Below the pieces are notes generated by a model. It had not been told where the DNA came from. It searched no databases and saw nothing but the letters and a program-made list of their open reading frames with translations. From Alnus glutinosa (taxonomy: Eukaryota; Streptophyta; Magnoliopsida; Fagales; Betulaceae): a DNA stretch of 64,000 bases. How positions within the stretch are numbered: position 1 is the first letter of the stretch; every line of letters starts with the position of its first letter. Positions 23,601 through 35,603 of this stretch are shown here, one piece after another. Location: assembly GCF_958979055.1 (NCBI RefSeq), contig NC_084897.1, positions 26,934,628 to 26,998,627 of the forward strand, given 5' to 3'. A program made the position numbers and the translations under genes.

Positions 23601-25816
23601 AATCCCATCAAGTCAAAACTAAGTGTTATTTTGATTTCACTATTTTTAAATCTCTCTATTATTCATCTTTATTGCCATTTCCAATGCTGGGCGTTACACA
23701 AAAAATGCACAGGAGAACATTATATACATGTTTTCTCCCATTCAAATTTAATATTCATTTTACCATTTGTTGGAAGAGCGTTGGATGTATCCACCTTTGC
23801 TACAAGTACATACTTTTGTCCAAATTGTGTGGTTGTGGCAGGATAATGTCATTGCTGTTATCAAACCGTGCCAAACTATGTCTCCTTATGGTTGCTGTTT
23901 TTGTGTGCAGGCGTCATCCTATTCCAACCAGGGAGATGCTTGAACCTCTGCTACGCACAGCTGCTGCTGTTGGTCTCAACTTGGATGTCTCTTCATCGAA
24001 AGCACTGGCTGATTCTCTTGACCATGCTGTGGTATGTCTTTGCTTTTAGTTATACATGCTCTGTATGGATTTGTTTCTTTTTTTTTGGTTTTTTTTTTTT
24101 TTTTTTCAAATAAAACCTTGTGGTTTTGCTTAAGTTACGTAGGTTTTACATTAATTTGTCAGGGTGATGATCCATACTTTAATAAGTTGATCAGGATATT
24201 GGCAACTAGATGCATGACACAGGTAACTCCACTTGAATAGTTGACTGAATTTGGAATTATTTCTTTTAGACATTTCTAAGTTTTTTTTTTTTTCTGTGGA
24301 TTACAAATTTAGGCAGTTTATTTCTGTAGTGGGGATCTCAGCCCTCCAGAATATCAGCATTATGGGCTTGCAGCACCTCTGTATACTCATTTCACTTCAC
24401 CTATAAGGAGATATGCAGGTTAGTGTCAATTTTTATCATGTGGTGTTTGGTGGATGCGTGGTGAATGTTTTATTGTAAATTGAGTTTGGGACTTACTGTT
24501 CTTGCAGATGTCATTGTACACCGATTGCTTGCTGCTTCTTTAGAGATATACAAGCTTCCATCAATATTCCAGGACAGACCCCAACTTACTAGTGTTGCTG
24601 ACAGTATGGAATACTCTTCCCTGTTAAAACTTTGTTTCCATGCTATATTATTGTTCAAACATTCTCCACATTAGTTGTGCTGCTGGATGCTGAATAGTTT
24701 TGCATGATAGAAGAAAATTTTATTTGCAGCTAGTTTGCATATATTATGCATACATTTTTGGAAGTCACTTTTTTGTCTTAATGAATTTAAAGTCACTTTT
24801 TTTGTTCTTATGTGCTGTTGTGAAAAACTTTGATTTGGTTGTTCCAAATACCATGTCTCGTATTTCAAAATTCAAAGATGTTTCTTATATTGAATGTATT
24901 CAGTTTTTGAGGTCAACTCAATTAATTTTATCTCTCGATTTCCCATTATCATGGTTAGTTTATTGTATGCTTTCTCTATAGAGTTTAAATGGGCCAATGC
25001 ATGTGTCGAGATTTAAGAGTGCTGCTTGCTGTAAATTTCTTCAGATTTAAATTATCGACATAGAAATGCCCAGATGGCAGGCAGGGCCTCAGTAGAGCTG
25101 CATACTCTTATTTACTTCAGAAAACGGTATATACCATGGGCTCTCTCTCTCTCTCTCTCTCCCTCCGCACTAGCACAAATGCAAATGTGATGATCCGTCT
25201 TTGCTCATGTAGGCCCACAGACACGGAGGCCAGAGTAGTGAAGATAAGAGCCAATGGCTTTATTGTATTTGTGCCCAAGTATGTTTCTAACTTCTCTCTG
25301 GGCATTTTATCGTCTATGTAAATTCTTGCTTCAGTAATGCTGCTTTTGCTCTGCCATACTCCCAAAAAAAAAAAGAAAAAAAAAAGGGGCAAATACGTAT
25401 GCATAGCTTGACAAGATAAAAAGGAATTCAAAATTAATTTTGCAATTTTTTTTTCCCCTTTTACAATGAATTTCTTGGTCAACTTGACAGTCAATCCGTT
25501 AATCTTTATAGAGGATATATTTTCTGAGGAAGAAAGGTTCATATTCCATTACTTGGCCATTGCTCCATTAGCTTTGTGAAAGAGCTAATTTGTCTACTTT
25601 CTCCTTTTCTCTTTAAGGTATGGTATTGAAGGGCCTGTGTACTTGACACCAAGAAGCGAGAAGGGCAGCGGAGAATGGTATGTAGACGAGCAACAGCAGA
25701 AGATTAAAAAGATGGATGGTAGCCTTTCTTATAATGTTCTGCAGACGGTACAAATTCACATGGAGGTTGTGGAGCCACAGCCCAACCGGCCGAAACTCCA
25801 GCTCTCCCTTATTTAG
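12227..25816 (+). CDS. RRP44A: Exosome complex exonuclease RRP44/DIS3
   Basis: Catalytic 3'-5' exoribonuclease and endonuclease of the RNA exosome. Exons: 12227-12280, 12377-12514, 12601-12758, 13277-13332, 13795-13917, 14095-14225, 14337-14577, 16347-16500, 17337-17577, 17917-18073, 18273-18341, 18726-18851, 18973-19025, 20532-20638, 21393-21447, 21562-21661, 22172-22283, 23911-24031, 24163-24222, 24313-24418, 24508-24603, 25045-25126, 25213-25278, 25618-25816. They sum to 2805 nt (934 residues), close to the roughly 930 of plant RRP44A. Order: CR3 motif (Cys31, Cys36, Cys39); PIN domain with I-V-D-T-N and Asp57; cold-shock domains; RNB domain with D-P-P-G-C-K-D-I-D-D, where Asp482, 488, 490 and 491 match the metal-binding set; S1 domain formed by the last two exons. 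PIN and RNB aspartates are intact, so both activities are predicted. The exon 1 donor (GTCTTT) is weak. Functional product inferred. Confidence 0.95.
14578..16346. other. DIS3 intron 7 with retroelement insertion
   Basis: A 1.77-kb intron, most of whose right half is a LINE-related insertion (about 15493-16180). The remainder, 14578-15490, shows nothing I can name. Confidence 0.6.
15493..16178 (+). mobile_element. Internally deleted LINE: ORF fragment joined to 3' tail
   Basis: A plus-strand frame (15608-15970, 120 codons) is very acidic in the middle, with E-E-D-E-D-D, and basic at its end, with R-R-R-K-G-K. It is followed without any reverse transcriptase by a G/T-rich trailer ending in GTATACTTCATGTGTACTTA, then GGGGCGCC, AATAAAG and an A tract (16166-16178). 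The trailer is the LINE 3' end seen in several other places here. The frame resembles the C-terminal part of a LINE ORF1, which I infer from position and composition only. Confidence 0.55.
17521..17840. repeat. Partial tandem duplications of DIS3 exon 9 tail
   Basis: The end of exon 9 and its donor (17521-17600) recurs 161 bp downstream (about 17685-17760), including TGACAGAGATACTGAAAGTG followed by AG/GTATGT. Two shorter copies of the segment TGTACGGACCATAGGAGAAA lie at about 17606 and 17767. The blocks end in (GA)n at about 17652-17684 and (CA)n at about 17813-17836. The true donor is taken as 17577/17578; an identical decoy sits at 17738/17739. Confidence 0.85.
18119..18142. repeat. (ATC)n microsatellite
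   Basis: About eight CAT/ATC triplets within DIS3 intron 10, just downstream of the donor. A simple repeat with no sign of function. Confidence 0.8.
19590..19680 (+). mobile_element. LINE-type 3' tail in DIS3 intron 13
   Basis: The plus strand carries TTTCCTGTGTACTAGGGTTG followed by CGCC, a T-rich stretch, TAATGAGATTGCATTACTTAT and an A-rich end. This matches the LINE trailer seen at 16100-16178 and, on the other strand, at 20712 and 21865. Confidence 0.55.
20712..20889 (-). mobile_element. LINE-type 3' tail in DIS3 intron 14
   Basis: On the minus strand the insertion ends in the LINE trailer: a GTATACGTCATGTG-like segment, then GCGCC, an ATATATTTTACTTATAA-like segment and poly-A (read here as a T run at 20712-20723). 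The flanks share GATGCATCTTTTT (from 20704 and from 20890). That supports a target-site duplication and an insertion of about 180 bp. Confidence 0.65.
21862..21965 (-). mobile_element. LINE-type 3' tail in DIS3 intron 16
   Basis: A T run (poly-A on the minus strand) followed by GATAAGTAAGAGAGATATCA, a GCTCAAAGCGCAATCAAGTA segment and CACAGGAAGTATACAAG. Read in reverse this is the same LINE trailer as at 16100-16178 and 20712-20889. I could not fix the far end or the target duplication. Confidence 0.55.
22400..23698 (-). mobile_element. Probable solo LTR in DIS3 intron 17
   Basis: About 1.3 kb of foreign-looking DNA sits in an otherwise ordinary intron (22284-23910). On the minus strand the right boundary begins TGTAACGCCCAGCATTGG, a common plant LTR start. 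The other side reads GGGGTGTTAAATTTCGTACA. Inside are repeated TACCACCCTGCT/TACTACCCTGCT motifs. No coding domain is present, so a solo LTR is more likely than a full element. The left terminus and the target duplication could not be settled by eye. Confidence 0.45.
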
Positions 25817-27340
25817 ATGAGTGGATGACATTTTACGTTGCATCTCAATAGCCATGTTTATGGGACTGAAATCATGTTTGGTTTGAAACGTTAAGTGGAG
25901 TCCAGTGGGATAGACAAGGAAAGTAGGCATACTGTAATATGGCTTTTGATAATTTTGATCGATTTATTTGATTCTTGTTTTTCCTGGTTTCAAGTGTGCT
26001 TTTGATGAACGAATTTATGCTGATGAAATCAAATATTTCCTAAGCTGTCATTATGCTAAAAATTGATAACGATAGGAACTACTTGAAACATATTACCAGC
26101 GGTACACTGTATCTCTAAACAACTAAAATTGGACGACCTGTAGCAATTGTAGCCTAGGGAGGGTGCCAAATTGAAGTTCAAGTTTACTCCCGAGAAGCTC
26201 GGTTGGCGGTCGCAAGGATTGGTTGGAGAGTTTGAACGCAATCAGGCGGAGAAGCATGGTTGGTTGGATCACGTACGAATGAGGTGAAGATCAGAGAACT
26301 CGGATAAAAGCTCGGTTAGAGCATGTCCAAATGATGCTAGGAATAATCCGTGGAGCCTCAGCAATGTCCAAATGAGCCGACTTATTCGTCCGAATGTTGC
26401 CTTTAAAAATCACATTTTTCATGTTTTAATTGCAACAATACATTTGAGTCTTTTTCTAGGGTTTATATAAACACTACTAGAAGTCTAGAATGCATGATTT
26501 TTCATAAACCTCGAGGCTTGAGGTCATTATTTTGTGAGCTAAGAGAGACCTTTCGAGTACATGTGCCTTCAATTATCAATTTTCTCTTAAGAGTTTGTTG
26601 AAAACCACACAAGTTTTTAAACCTTCAAGCAATCGGAGTTCAACATTGCAGAGAAGGCCAAATAGAATACGGGCCAGAGTTTTGAAATTACTGAGGTAAA
26701 AGACAAACGGGTCGTTTGTTGGGTACGAGTCAAGTTTTTAATATAAAGCATTTGCAAGTATAAATTGATTGTATAATTAATCTTCTAATAGTGAATTGGT
26801 TTCCTGAGATTGGCTGTCTTGAAGTGTTTTTACCTTTAAAGAGTTCTTTTAAAGCGTTTCGATTTCGTCACCAAAATTAATGTGTCTGATCTTTTTATTG
26901 ATTTGGTTGATTTTGGTGATTGTTTGTGTGGTTGCATACTTTTAATTAATTTGTTGAGTTTGCTGGAAAACACCCATTCGTCCTCTCGAACTCGAAGTGT
27001 CGTTTGGAGCAAATTTCATTCTATTCTGGGGAGCTTGTTGGGTCCCCCACCCCTCCATGTGTATCCTCTCTGTTTAGTTAATAAATCTTAAATCTTACCC
27101 AGAAAATAAATAAATAAATAAATAACTAGAGACAATGTGAATCCAAAGAAACAATGTAACAGAAAGAACATTTCATACAGAGGACGTGAAAGCATGCGAC
27201 TTTGAAGATATACCTGAAAATCTACACACAAATAACACACTGGAGCGTACAAGAGAGAAAAGAATACATTATTGTATAAATGTATGTAACAAAATGGACC
27301 ACTTATAATGGTTTGATGTCTTCAGCGATGGTAAAGCTCC
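25817..27340. other. DIS3-PILS intergenic region (tail to tail)
   Basis: The two genes converge here, so this stretch holds both 3' UTRs. From about 26060 to 27115 the sequence looks like a decayed LTR-retrotransposon segment. It ends in a short AAAT repeat (about 27102-27124). No gene was seen. Confidence 0.5.
26300..26960 (+). repeat. LTR-retrotransposon-like remnant
   Basis: Includes GGTTTATATAAACAC, CATAAACCTCGAGGC and, at 26771-26960, GGCTGTCTTGAAGTG, ACCTTTAAAGAGTTCTTTTA and CACCAAAATTAATG. The latter part matches the reverse complement of about 52080-52290. TATA-like and leader-like composition suggests an LTR, but I see neither polyprotein nor paired LTRs. Confidence 0.4.
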
Positions 27341-30220
27341 TTAAGACAAGATCCACATGAAGACTGTTGACCATACTGCCAGTGCAAGTCCTGCAATCAC
27401 GTATGTCCACAGAAAGAGAACAGAACACTCTTCTTGAGCCACATCAAAAAGCTGGGTCATGGTGCCTGCAAAATCATATTTTGTTTAATTATACATAAAG
27501 CATACAAATATGTTGAAAAATTGATATTATCAATGACTAATATTCATTACTAACCAATATTCATGGCAGGAGGCAGGGTGAACTGAATCATTAACACAAA
27601 GTGGAATAAAGGGTCCGATGGGAGGAACCCAAGATTGGCAGCTGCTTTAACAACCCAAATACCAATTACAGGAAGTAGGACGTATCGAACGAACACCACT
27701 CCAATGATGATTGACAGTCTCACTTTTGATGAGCGTAAGCCTATATAATTTGAGAGACAGTGACAACCAGTTAGATCGATGTTGGTTTAAATGTTGAGCT
27801 GGATGATCAGAGTTGTATTCACCTTGAGTTAGGTTGCCCCCCAGTATAAGAGTGATGCAAGGAATTGTCCCATCCCTACACACAACTTCTGCTGTTACTT
27901 GGTTATACATATTTACTTGGCGATTGATGTTTATGAGCCAAAAGGTTTTGGAAATTTATGAATGATACATACCCGAGTAATTGAATAGAATCTTGGATCA
28001 CCCGCAGCGGGGCGCCATCCCCAACCATTAGGTTTCTCAGCCATGTTACTGCCCCAACGATGAGTCCCACAATCTGATCATATAGACAGGGAAGCAAGCT
28101 AAGTACATCAGTTCTTCTAAAACCTTCTTGTTAAGTATGTGGTTGAAATGTTGAGAAAACTCACAGCAGCTAGTGTTGGGGGTGCCAAAAGCTCCTCCAG
28201 AATCGGGTGAAGAAGTCCAACTAGTTTAGTCCAGAATGATATATTTCGCTTCTCCACTGTACTGGCGGATTCATGGGCTACAATCTGCAAGTAGAGTGAT
28301 TTGAATATCCATCCAATGATCACGGGTGTCAAATATGTGTCTAGTCCAGAAAACAGATCAATATTAGACAGTTAATTTTGTGTTACACGACATGACTCAC
28401 AGCTTGGTTTTCAGTGTCTTCAATAGATTTGATCGATGACACACTTATAGCAACATGTTCTTGATCTTCTCCCTTGAGAAGGTGACTTTCCCCATCAGCG
28501 TCTAAATCATTGTTAGGTGTCTTTGAGACCTCCTCAGTTGCTTGAAGTGCTTTGAATTTCATGGACGAGGTTCGTATCAACTGGTAAGTGTAAGTCCAGA
28601 TGAAGAAACCACCAAGCTGCAATAGCCAAAAACAGTGGGGTTTAAGGCTTTTTTGAGTTGACAAAAGCATAAATGACTCTAGGTTAGGAATTGTAAGGCT
28701 GCATTTACCGCCATGGAGAAAGATGCATAAGACAGTCCAACAGAGCTGCAACTATTACGGTCACCAAATGGGCTCCCATCCTCGTTACAGATTGCAGGGA
28801 CAATAATAAGGAGAAGGTTTCCCAAGTTTCCTGATTAACAAGCTAATTATGAGGACTTAACCTTACATAAATGCATCCTGAGAAGGAGCTGATCAAAGCT
28901 CTCGACAATGAAAAATACCTGATGAACATGTAGCGATGATCAGGCCTTCCAGATGAGGCTTCGGCCTCAATATTTTTACAACTACCCATCCAAGAATTCC
29001 TCCAAATAAAAAGGTAAGTCCAATGTTTACTGGCATAAACCACCTGAAGAGATGATGAGAAAAGATACAGTTAATGCATGGAGGCTTTATGAATTTGAAT
29101 GGTCCAACTACATGTTTAGCAAATTGTGGACGCTTATACCAAAAAACTTGCTTTTGTGTAGGGTTCAAATTTCCGATGCAATTGTTCTCAGCTGAAGCCT
29201 CAAATTCATTGAAAATGTCAGCTAAATCTGTGGGTTCTGACCAAGCACAAGCCTAACTTCTTGAAACCAGCAGTTCGTTTTGATGAAAATCCAAGGAATA
29301 GCCAGAGCATTTGGAAACTTATAAATAATGTAAGCTTTACACTTAATATGTTTGGAGTTTGAACAAATCATCTTCAGCCATTGTTTTCATTGCAATGGCA
29401 TATAAGATGATATGTTCCTCTTCACTTCTTAGCAACTTTCTATTAGAGTCCACTTTGCATATATATTAATTATTCATTCACGAGGTGTAATGTTGAAATT
29501 TCTGGAATTGATCCTGATAATTTTCCCTTTGCATTTATATCTGCATAGTCACTTCATAGAGAAGCAATTCACCCAAAAAAAAAAAAAACAGAAGAAGAAG
29601 AAGAAGAAAAAGAAAAAAGAAAAGAAAAGAAAAAAAAGACTAGATTTTTTTTTTCCTCTTTTTCTGCATTCCTATTCCTGACAAGAGAAATGCATATCAA
29701 ATTCAAATACACATTCTAGATCACTGCCTCCAAAGTGATTTCATCTAGTGGCAAATGGTTAGAAGATCAGAAGAACGCAAAAAGAATGCATAGTTTAACA
29801 GAGGAAAAAGAAATCCATAGATAAAAATTCAAAAGTAACCTACCATGAAATGATGTCTTGAAGCGTAACAGTCTTGGCCAGACTGGCAAACATCAGTGAT
29901 GGAGTGAACACCATGAAGACAATCTGCATAAGCAACAAGAATTACTCATAATTCGAAAAATTTAAGATTAAAAAAACAACATGTTGAAGAGCATGATCAT
30001 CTTGACCCTGTTTTCCCTTGCTAACCGAAGAGAAAAAGGGTCAACTTTCCCACAAGTTTATGCATATATGCATTGCGTGCATTACCTTGTTTAAGGATCT
30101 TCGGGCATCCGCTGGGAGAAGATTTAGATACTCAGTGGCCATGAACGCTCCCAATATACTGATTAAGAGGACTTGCAAGATTGGCATGGATGCCACCTCA
30201 AAGAGTGACCAGAAACCCAT
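27341..30220 (-). CDS. PILS: PIN-LIKES (PILS) auxin carrier-family protein
   Basis: PILS proteins sit in the ER membrane and are thought to limit nuclear auxin by intracellular auxin accumulation. Exons (minus): 30220-30086, 29923-29844, 29043-28919, 28830-28709, 28616-28401, 28284-28165, 28073-27973, 27875-27823, 27740-27555, 27465-27341; total 1263 nt, 420 residues. Features: an N-terminal set of hydrophobic helices starting M-G-F-W-S-L-F-E, with I-I-S-W-W-F-M-P-V-N and A-T-C-S-S-G-N-L-G-N. A hydrophilic acidic loop encoded by exon 5 follows, then a second helical set with L-L-G-D-G-T-I-P-C and L-P-P-A-M-N-I-G-T-M-T-Q-L. It ends in the family-typical C-terminus Q-E-E-C-S-V-L-F-L-W-T-Y. The loop is longest and least conserved, as usual. 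All splice signals are GT-AG. The start is the only ATG before the first helix. The exact PILS paralogue is not decided. Confidence 0.93.
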
Positions 30221-30270
30221 CTTTGATTTTCCTTTTGTTATGAAACTTTGCAGCTGGGTTTCACTTCTAG

Positions 30271-31472
30271 TCTGATATATGATCAGCTACTTAGAACCTT
30301 TCTGTATACTACTATTTCAGTACTTCTAATAAAAGAGAAGGAAAATCCTGCGAAACAGCACCAAAGAGAGACAGATATGGTCATCAGAATTCAAAATAAA
30401 ATCAAAAAGTTACAACGGACAAGGTCACCAGGAAACCAAAGCTAAAGGGACCGGTCGGGGACATGCACAAGCTACATACTTTTTTTTTGAACAGCACAAG
30501 CTACATACTTGTGAATGTACAACGGTCCACAACTCGGGGAGGAAGGAACCATGAAGGTACCACCACTTGTCAGGACTTGGGAGGAGTAGTACGGTCTCAA
30601 AAAGCCACCTCCCTAATATATATGTATATATTTTTTTTGGGTCTACCATGTTATTAATGTTTTAATTTGACTACTTATTAGTGATGCAAACGGCCGTGTC
30701 TGGGCGGTCCTGGTTTTTGAAATTTTTTTCTTAATTTTCTTTCTTTCTTTGTTTTTTTTTTTTTAGGAGTGAGATTGGCACAGTAATTTCTCAGAAAAAA
30801 AAATAATTTTAAATCAAATCGTTACAATTTGAAAAATGTAGAAAAATCTATATTTTCAAATTGTAGGTAAGGGATGCACACATTTTAAAAAAATGTAAAA
30901 TTTTAAAAGTTCAATTACGATTTTATAACCCAAACAACAATTTTACAAGCACTTATAAATTTTAAAAAATCACATTTTGAAATCTCAAACTCAAACAAAT
31001 CGAGATGGGTATGAGTTTTATTCCTTCTTTTATGAAAAGATGGCAATGGTTGAGAGGGGCATCCTAGCATGCCTAATCAGTAATTAAACTCAACTTTTTT
31101 TTTCTTTTTTTTTTCTTGAGATGTCTATACAAGAGGAAAAAGGAAAGGGAATTCGAATTAATGACCTTCGTTTTATGAGGCATAATCCTAGCCGATTAAG
31201 CTCATCCTTATGAACAATGATTATACTTAACTAATTACACCTATAATGCATCCTATCAACCACACTTTTAACTCAGTAGACCGTAGAATATAAGAGGGAT
31301 CGATGATGCTATATTATTGCTATTGATGCTATTGAAAGTTGACAATGAAGCAAGCCGAATTAAATATATATATAAAAAAAAAAAAAAAAAAAAAAAAAAA
31401 GTGAACTAAAAAAAAGGGAAGAAAACAAAGTTTCAAAAGAGGGATGGGTTTTTGGAAGAATAGAATATTATA

Positions 31473-31514
<42 letters not shown>

Positions 31515-32015
31515 AGTAAAAGAAAAATAGAAAGTATGTAATTACGATGAGGTTGTTTAAAAAGGAAGCTTCTCCGTCAACCACAAGAAAAACATAAAGC
31601 TTTAATTAAGAAAAAGCCAAAGACATTAAATCGCGAGAAACAGGTAAGTCATTAAATCCTTTCCCTTCTCATTGGCTAACAAGGAATATTTAGAGATTAG
31701 AATTATAAGAATGATTTGAGGTAAAAAAAAAGCTTGATTAATTAATTCCCGGCCACAAACACGCAAATCAGAAGCGACGAGAAACAGTTCGATTTGATAA
31801 AGTTGCAGCAAATATTATATTCCAAGGAATCTTAAAAGAAAATCGACTTGAGATGAAACGAAAGAATTATAAGATAGAGGAAGAGAGATTGATGGAGGAA
31901 TTAACCTGGAATCAAATCTTATGGGTTGAGAAGACGGAGCCCTACAAATTATGGTCGAGGAAGACTCGGAGCGGAGGAGGTGGAGAGTCGACGGGAAAAG
32001 TGAAGCAAAAGCCAT
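30271..32015 (-). promoter_or_regulatory. Probable spliced 5' leader of PILS with upstream ORF
   Basis: On the minus strand an ATG at 32015 opens a frame to 31906, ending GATTCCAG/GTTAAT (donor). An acceptor ATATCAG lies at 30272-30278, 51 nt before the PILS start. If joined, the leader carries a 47-codon ORF that ends in TAA 17 nt before the PILS ATG, out of frame with it. The DNA between holds A/T tracts and a TA microsatellite. The join is inferred from splice signals, not proven. Confidence 0.4.
31464..31512. repeat. (TA)n microsatellite
   Basis: About 45 bp of alternating T and A in the PILS upstream region, close to a poly-A tract at 31374-31400. Confidence 0.8.
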
Positions 32016-32872
32016 GAACCTCGCCGACTATCTTGGAACGATCGAGTAATTACAGCGCCTTTGTAAAGCCTGACATGTATTCACCATATTGAAGGCGTAG
32101 CTTGGTTGCTTCAACCATGTCATGAGCAGATGAGCAATTCCCCGGCCTATAGGCTATATATATATATATAGATTATAGAGGATATAGCCAATACAAATTG
32201 GTATACATGAAGCCAATGAAAAAGATAAGCAAAAAAGTTCACTCTCCTATGGCAAGACAGCCTGGCTGTCTGGTTGTGGCCGGGATTAATACTGTTGTAG
32301 ATTTGTAATTAAACGAATTATTACCCAGTTTAAGCTTGTGCATCTGCTGCGGTTACCTTTCACAACTAACTAACGACACCTTCAATTAACCAGGAAAGCC
32401 TACTCCTTCACGCAATTTATTAATTTCTACTTCTTTAATCTTAACATTTGTCGTTCCTGAAATTATGGACACGTCACATATATATATATTCTCTGGAAAA
32501 GACCACAATGGACATTTTTATCCTTACCATATTATCTAGCAAATATGGCAAGGATGGGGGGTTGAAGGTCCAGTGTGAAAAGCGACATATTCTCATGAAT
32601 AGCTTTTATTTGAGGATGCTCCAATAGATCATTTTTTTATTCACCCGAGTTTAAATAGGTAAGAATATCGATGAGAGAATACCCTTCCTTCTATGGTCCC
32701 TTCACCACGTGTCCATCAGATAAGTGACTGTCGATCAGTGATTTTATTAAGGGACGACTAACCCGCCAAGTGTACGTAACAATTTTAAGAGTGATAGACC
32801 TTAATTTCTGAGCCCGTGAAGTAACGGGATATATTCAATTAGGGACTGATCTCTTCACAATAAGGTTGTGCA

Positions 32873-32943
32873 CAATTTGTGCACAACTACTCATATCGGT
32901 AGGTAGATTCCACCGATGTGAGTGGTTGTGCACTTATGCAGGA
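32873..32943. repeat. Small foldback related to the 3885 and 50927 elements
   Basis: The left arm reads GTGCACAACTACTCATATCGGT and the right arm ACCGATGTGAGTGGTTGTGCAC, nearly perfect complements around a short centre. Same sequence style as the other two foldbacks. Confidence 0.55.
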
Positions 32944-34333
32944 GACTTTTCCTTATTCAATTTGAGTGAGCACTAGCAAGCCTATATATATATATATATA
33001 ATAAATAATTGGTATGATCCGTAAATAGCATTACTCTTGCATCAAAATTAAGAATACTGAAGAAATTACAAGCATGCATCATCGTCTGAACTGTTCAACT
33101 CTCCTACATGGAAACATGTCATAATCCATCCAATGTTGGCATTATAGTAATTGTTGCCCCACTCTATTAATAAAGAAAAAGATGAAAAGGCAGAGACACA
33201 AACCCCTATTGAATAAATTAATAATGTATAAATAAATTATTTGGTTGATGCGAGAAAATAATGCATACACTCCGACGATTCCTTTGGATGCTTCTCCATC
33301 AATATACATTATAGCAATGTTTATCTGTGACTGTGAGTTGATGTCACTCAGTTTTGGTTGTAGCTTCCTCGGAGCTAGAGCACTAGAGGCTTCCCGATAT
33401 TTTTTCTTTTTTATAAATATTTATAGAAAAATAAAGAAAATATATGTGGGTTTTTAAAGGCCATGTGCTATAGTGGACGATCCCATCATAATTCATGAAT
33501 GTGACTATATAATATCTCTCTTAAGACCCCAGTCCCCCACATGCTTAATTATGAATAGAAGGACAAAATAATTAGAAGAAATATTGGCCGGCCAGCTGCA
33601 ACTTTACTTCAATAATGTAGTGGATGGTGGGTTCCTTAACATCAATTATTGAGGGGGTCCGTGTGTGTTAGGTATCATCATCGTGCAGCAAATCTCATTT
33701 ATCATACTATCTATATTACATATATATATATAAGAAGAAAAACAAAATTTTGAAACTAGTAGATTTTCAGCATATATATATTATTGTAAATATTTCTCTA
33801 TGTATAGAGATTACGTTTTGGCCATCTAATTAAGCCACAAATTTCAAAATACATTGTATGTGGACTGTGGGATATATATCAACATCTTTGTTCCTGTTGT
33901 AGCACGTTTTGCTTTTAACTTCATGTACGTTCTTCAACCCTAGAAGGAACTAATTACAGATCAAGTACTGGTCAATCACTAATTTAGGTGGTCAAAGTTT
34001 GTTGGCTGCTATTATTGTTGAGTATATATATATATATATATATGAAAGTAAAAAGATTAGGTCCCACATTTAAAAAAAAATAAAATAAAAAAATTATAAA
34101 TGTGAATTATTAATATAGTACTATAATTGGAATCAAACATATAGGTTTAAGTTTTTGGATTAAGTCATGTCTCAATTATATGCATAACTACCAGAGTGTT
34201 AATTTAGAAAACTTTCCCATTGATATTGCATGTTAGGTTTATATGTTGGCCAATTTAGTGTATAAAACGATTTGATGTAAGTTAAATTTGGTTAGAGTAA
34301 GTTGATACTTAGGCTAAAACCCAAAATATTAAG

Positions 34334-34525
34334 AGGAATGCTAGATATTTCAATTTATTTATTTATTTATTTTTTTTTTTTCCAAAAGTTGGTTTTCAAA
34401 TGATGTGTCACAATCTTATGTGATTTATCATTTTAAAAAATGTGCTACAATCTCTTGGGATTGTGACACATCACTTGGGAACCAACTTTTAGAAAAAAAG
34501 TTTGAGATGTCTAACATTTTTCAAA
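34334..34525. repeat. MITE-like foldback
   Basis: The left side reads AAAAGTTGGTTTTCAAATGA, then TGTGTCACAATCTTA. The right side is its near reverse complement, ending ATTGTGACACATCACTTGGG and AACCAACTTTTAG. Weaker complementarity extends outwards (ATGCTAGATATTTCAA versus TTTGAGATGTCTAACAT). No clean target duplication was found. Confidence 0.6.
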
Positions 34526-35603
34526 TTTTATTATTGAGAAAGAGATCGAAACGGTACTCTTTTTTTACACGGGTTTTATGGTGATGCATTGCTTAATATC
34601 AAATTGATTGTCGAGTTGCTCTTAATTTAGTGTATAGGGTTGATATCAAAATGATAGGGAAATGGATGTTTTGTTTCAATCCGATCAACTTGAAGTGCTT
34701 GCGTAGTTGCGTGTGTGGACTAAGACTTGCGATGCATCAATTCATGCATATCTGTAATTGTGATATATATTATTTTTCAAGTTTTAATTTTGTATTCAAA
34801 ACGTGGAGGATTATCTGGGTAGTCATCATCCTTGTTTCTTCTTCCCATTCATACAATACAATTCTTAAACCAAAAACGTCATAACCATTTCTTGTGTCGG
34901 TCGGTCAGCGCAGCCTTCACAATTTCCACTTATTTTTTATATATAGATACTCTTCAATTTTGTTTTTGTTACATTGTGATTAAAAAGAAAAATAATAAAA
35001 AATAAATAAAATGATATGTGGCTTTTATTTTATTTTTATAATTTTTATAATTCTGATTCTTTCATTATCATGATTTTTGGCATTCAAATTGGAGGAGACA
35101 GGAGAGGGACTTTGGCGTGCGCGATCAACGCATAATATCTTTATTTTCTAAAAATAAATTTTATATATATCATGACATTGGTCATGTGGTCATCATTCCA
35201 TAAGCATCAAAACTCATGCAGTGTGTGAAGTTTCCCTTCCATTCGAGATCATACAAAATTAACTGATGGAAAGATACACCTCAATATACTGAACATTGGA
35301 TAGAATCCCATTTGTCTAATTCCCCCTCCTCCCACCTCTCCCTTCTGAAAAAAAAAAAGCAAAAAAGGAAGAAAGGAAGAAATAAATAGAAAGGGAAAGA
35401 AAAGATTTAAGATGCCATGCTAAAGTAGAGGGGTTCCAGCAATTGTGATGGTTTTACTGGTACAATCTTCAACAATCAACCCGAATCCATTCACCCAATA
35501 TAAAATCAAAAGGATTAAAAGATATATATATATAACATTATTTTCCAGTAGTAATCACATGTAACTCGTGATAGTTTATATTGCAATTTGGACAAGTATT
35601 CTG

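Larger units (their letters stand above)
32016..35603. other. Intergenic region, PILS to chloroplast-protein gene
   Basis: About 3.6 kb of AT-rich DNA with several TA microsatellites (near 32157, 32984, 34024), a small foldback (32873-32943) and a MITE-like foldback (34334-34525). The short open frames are not supported by any motif. I see no gene. Confidence 0.6.
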
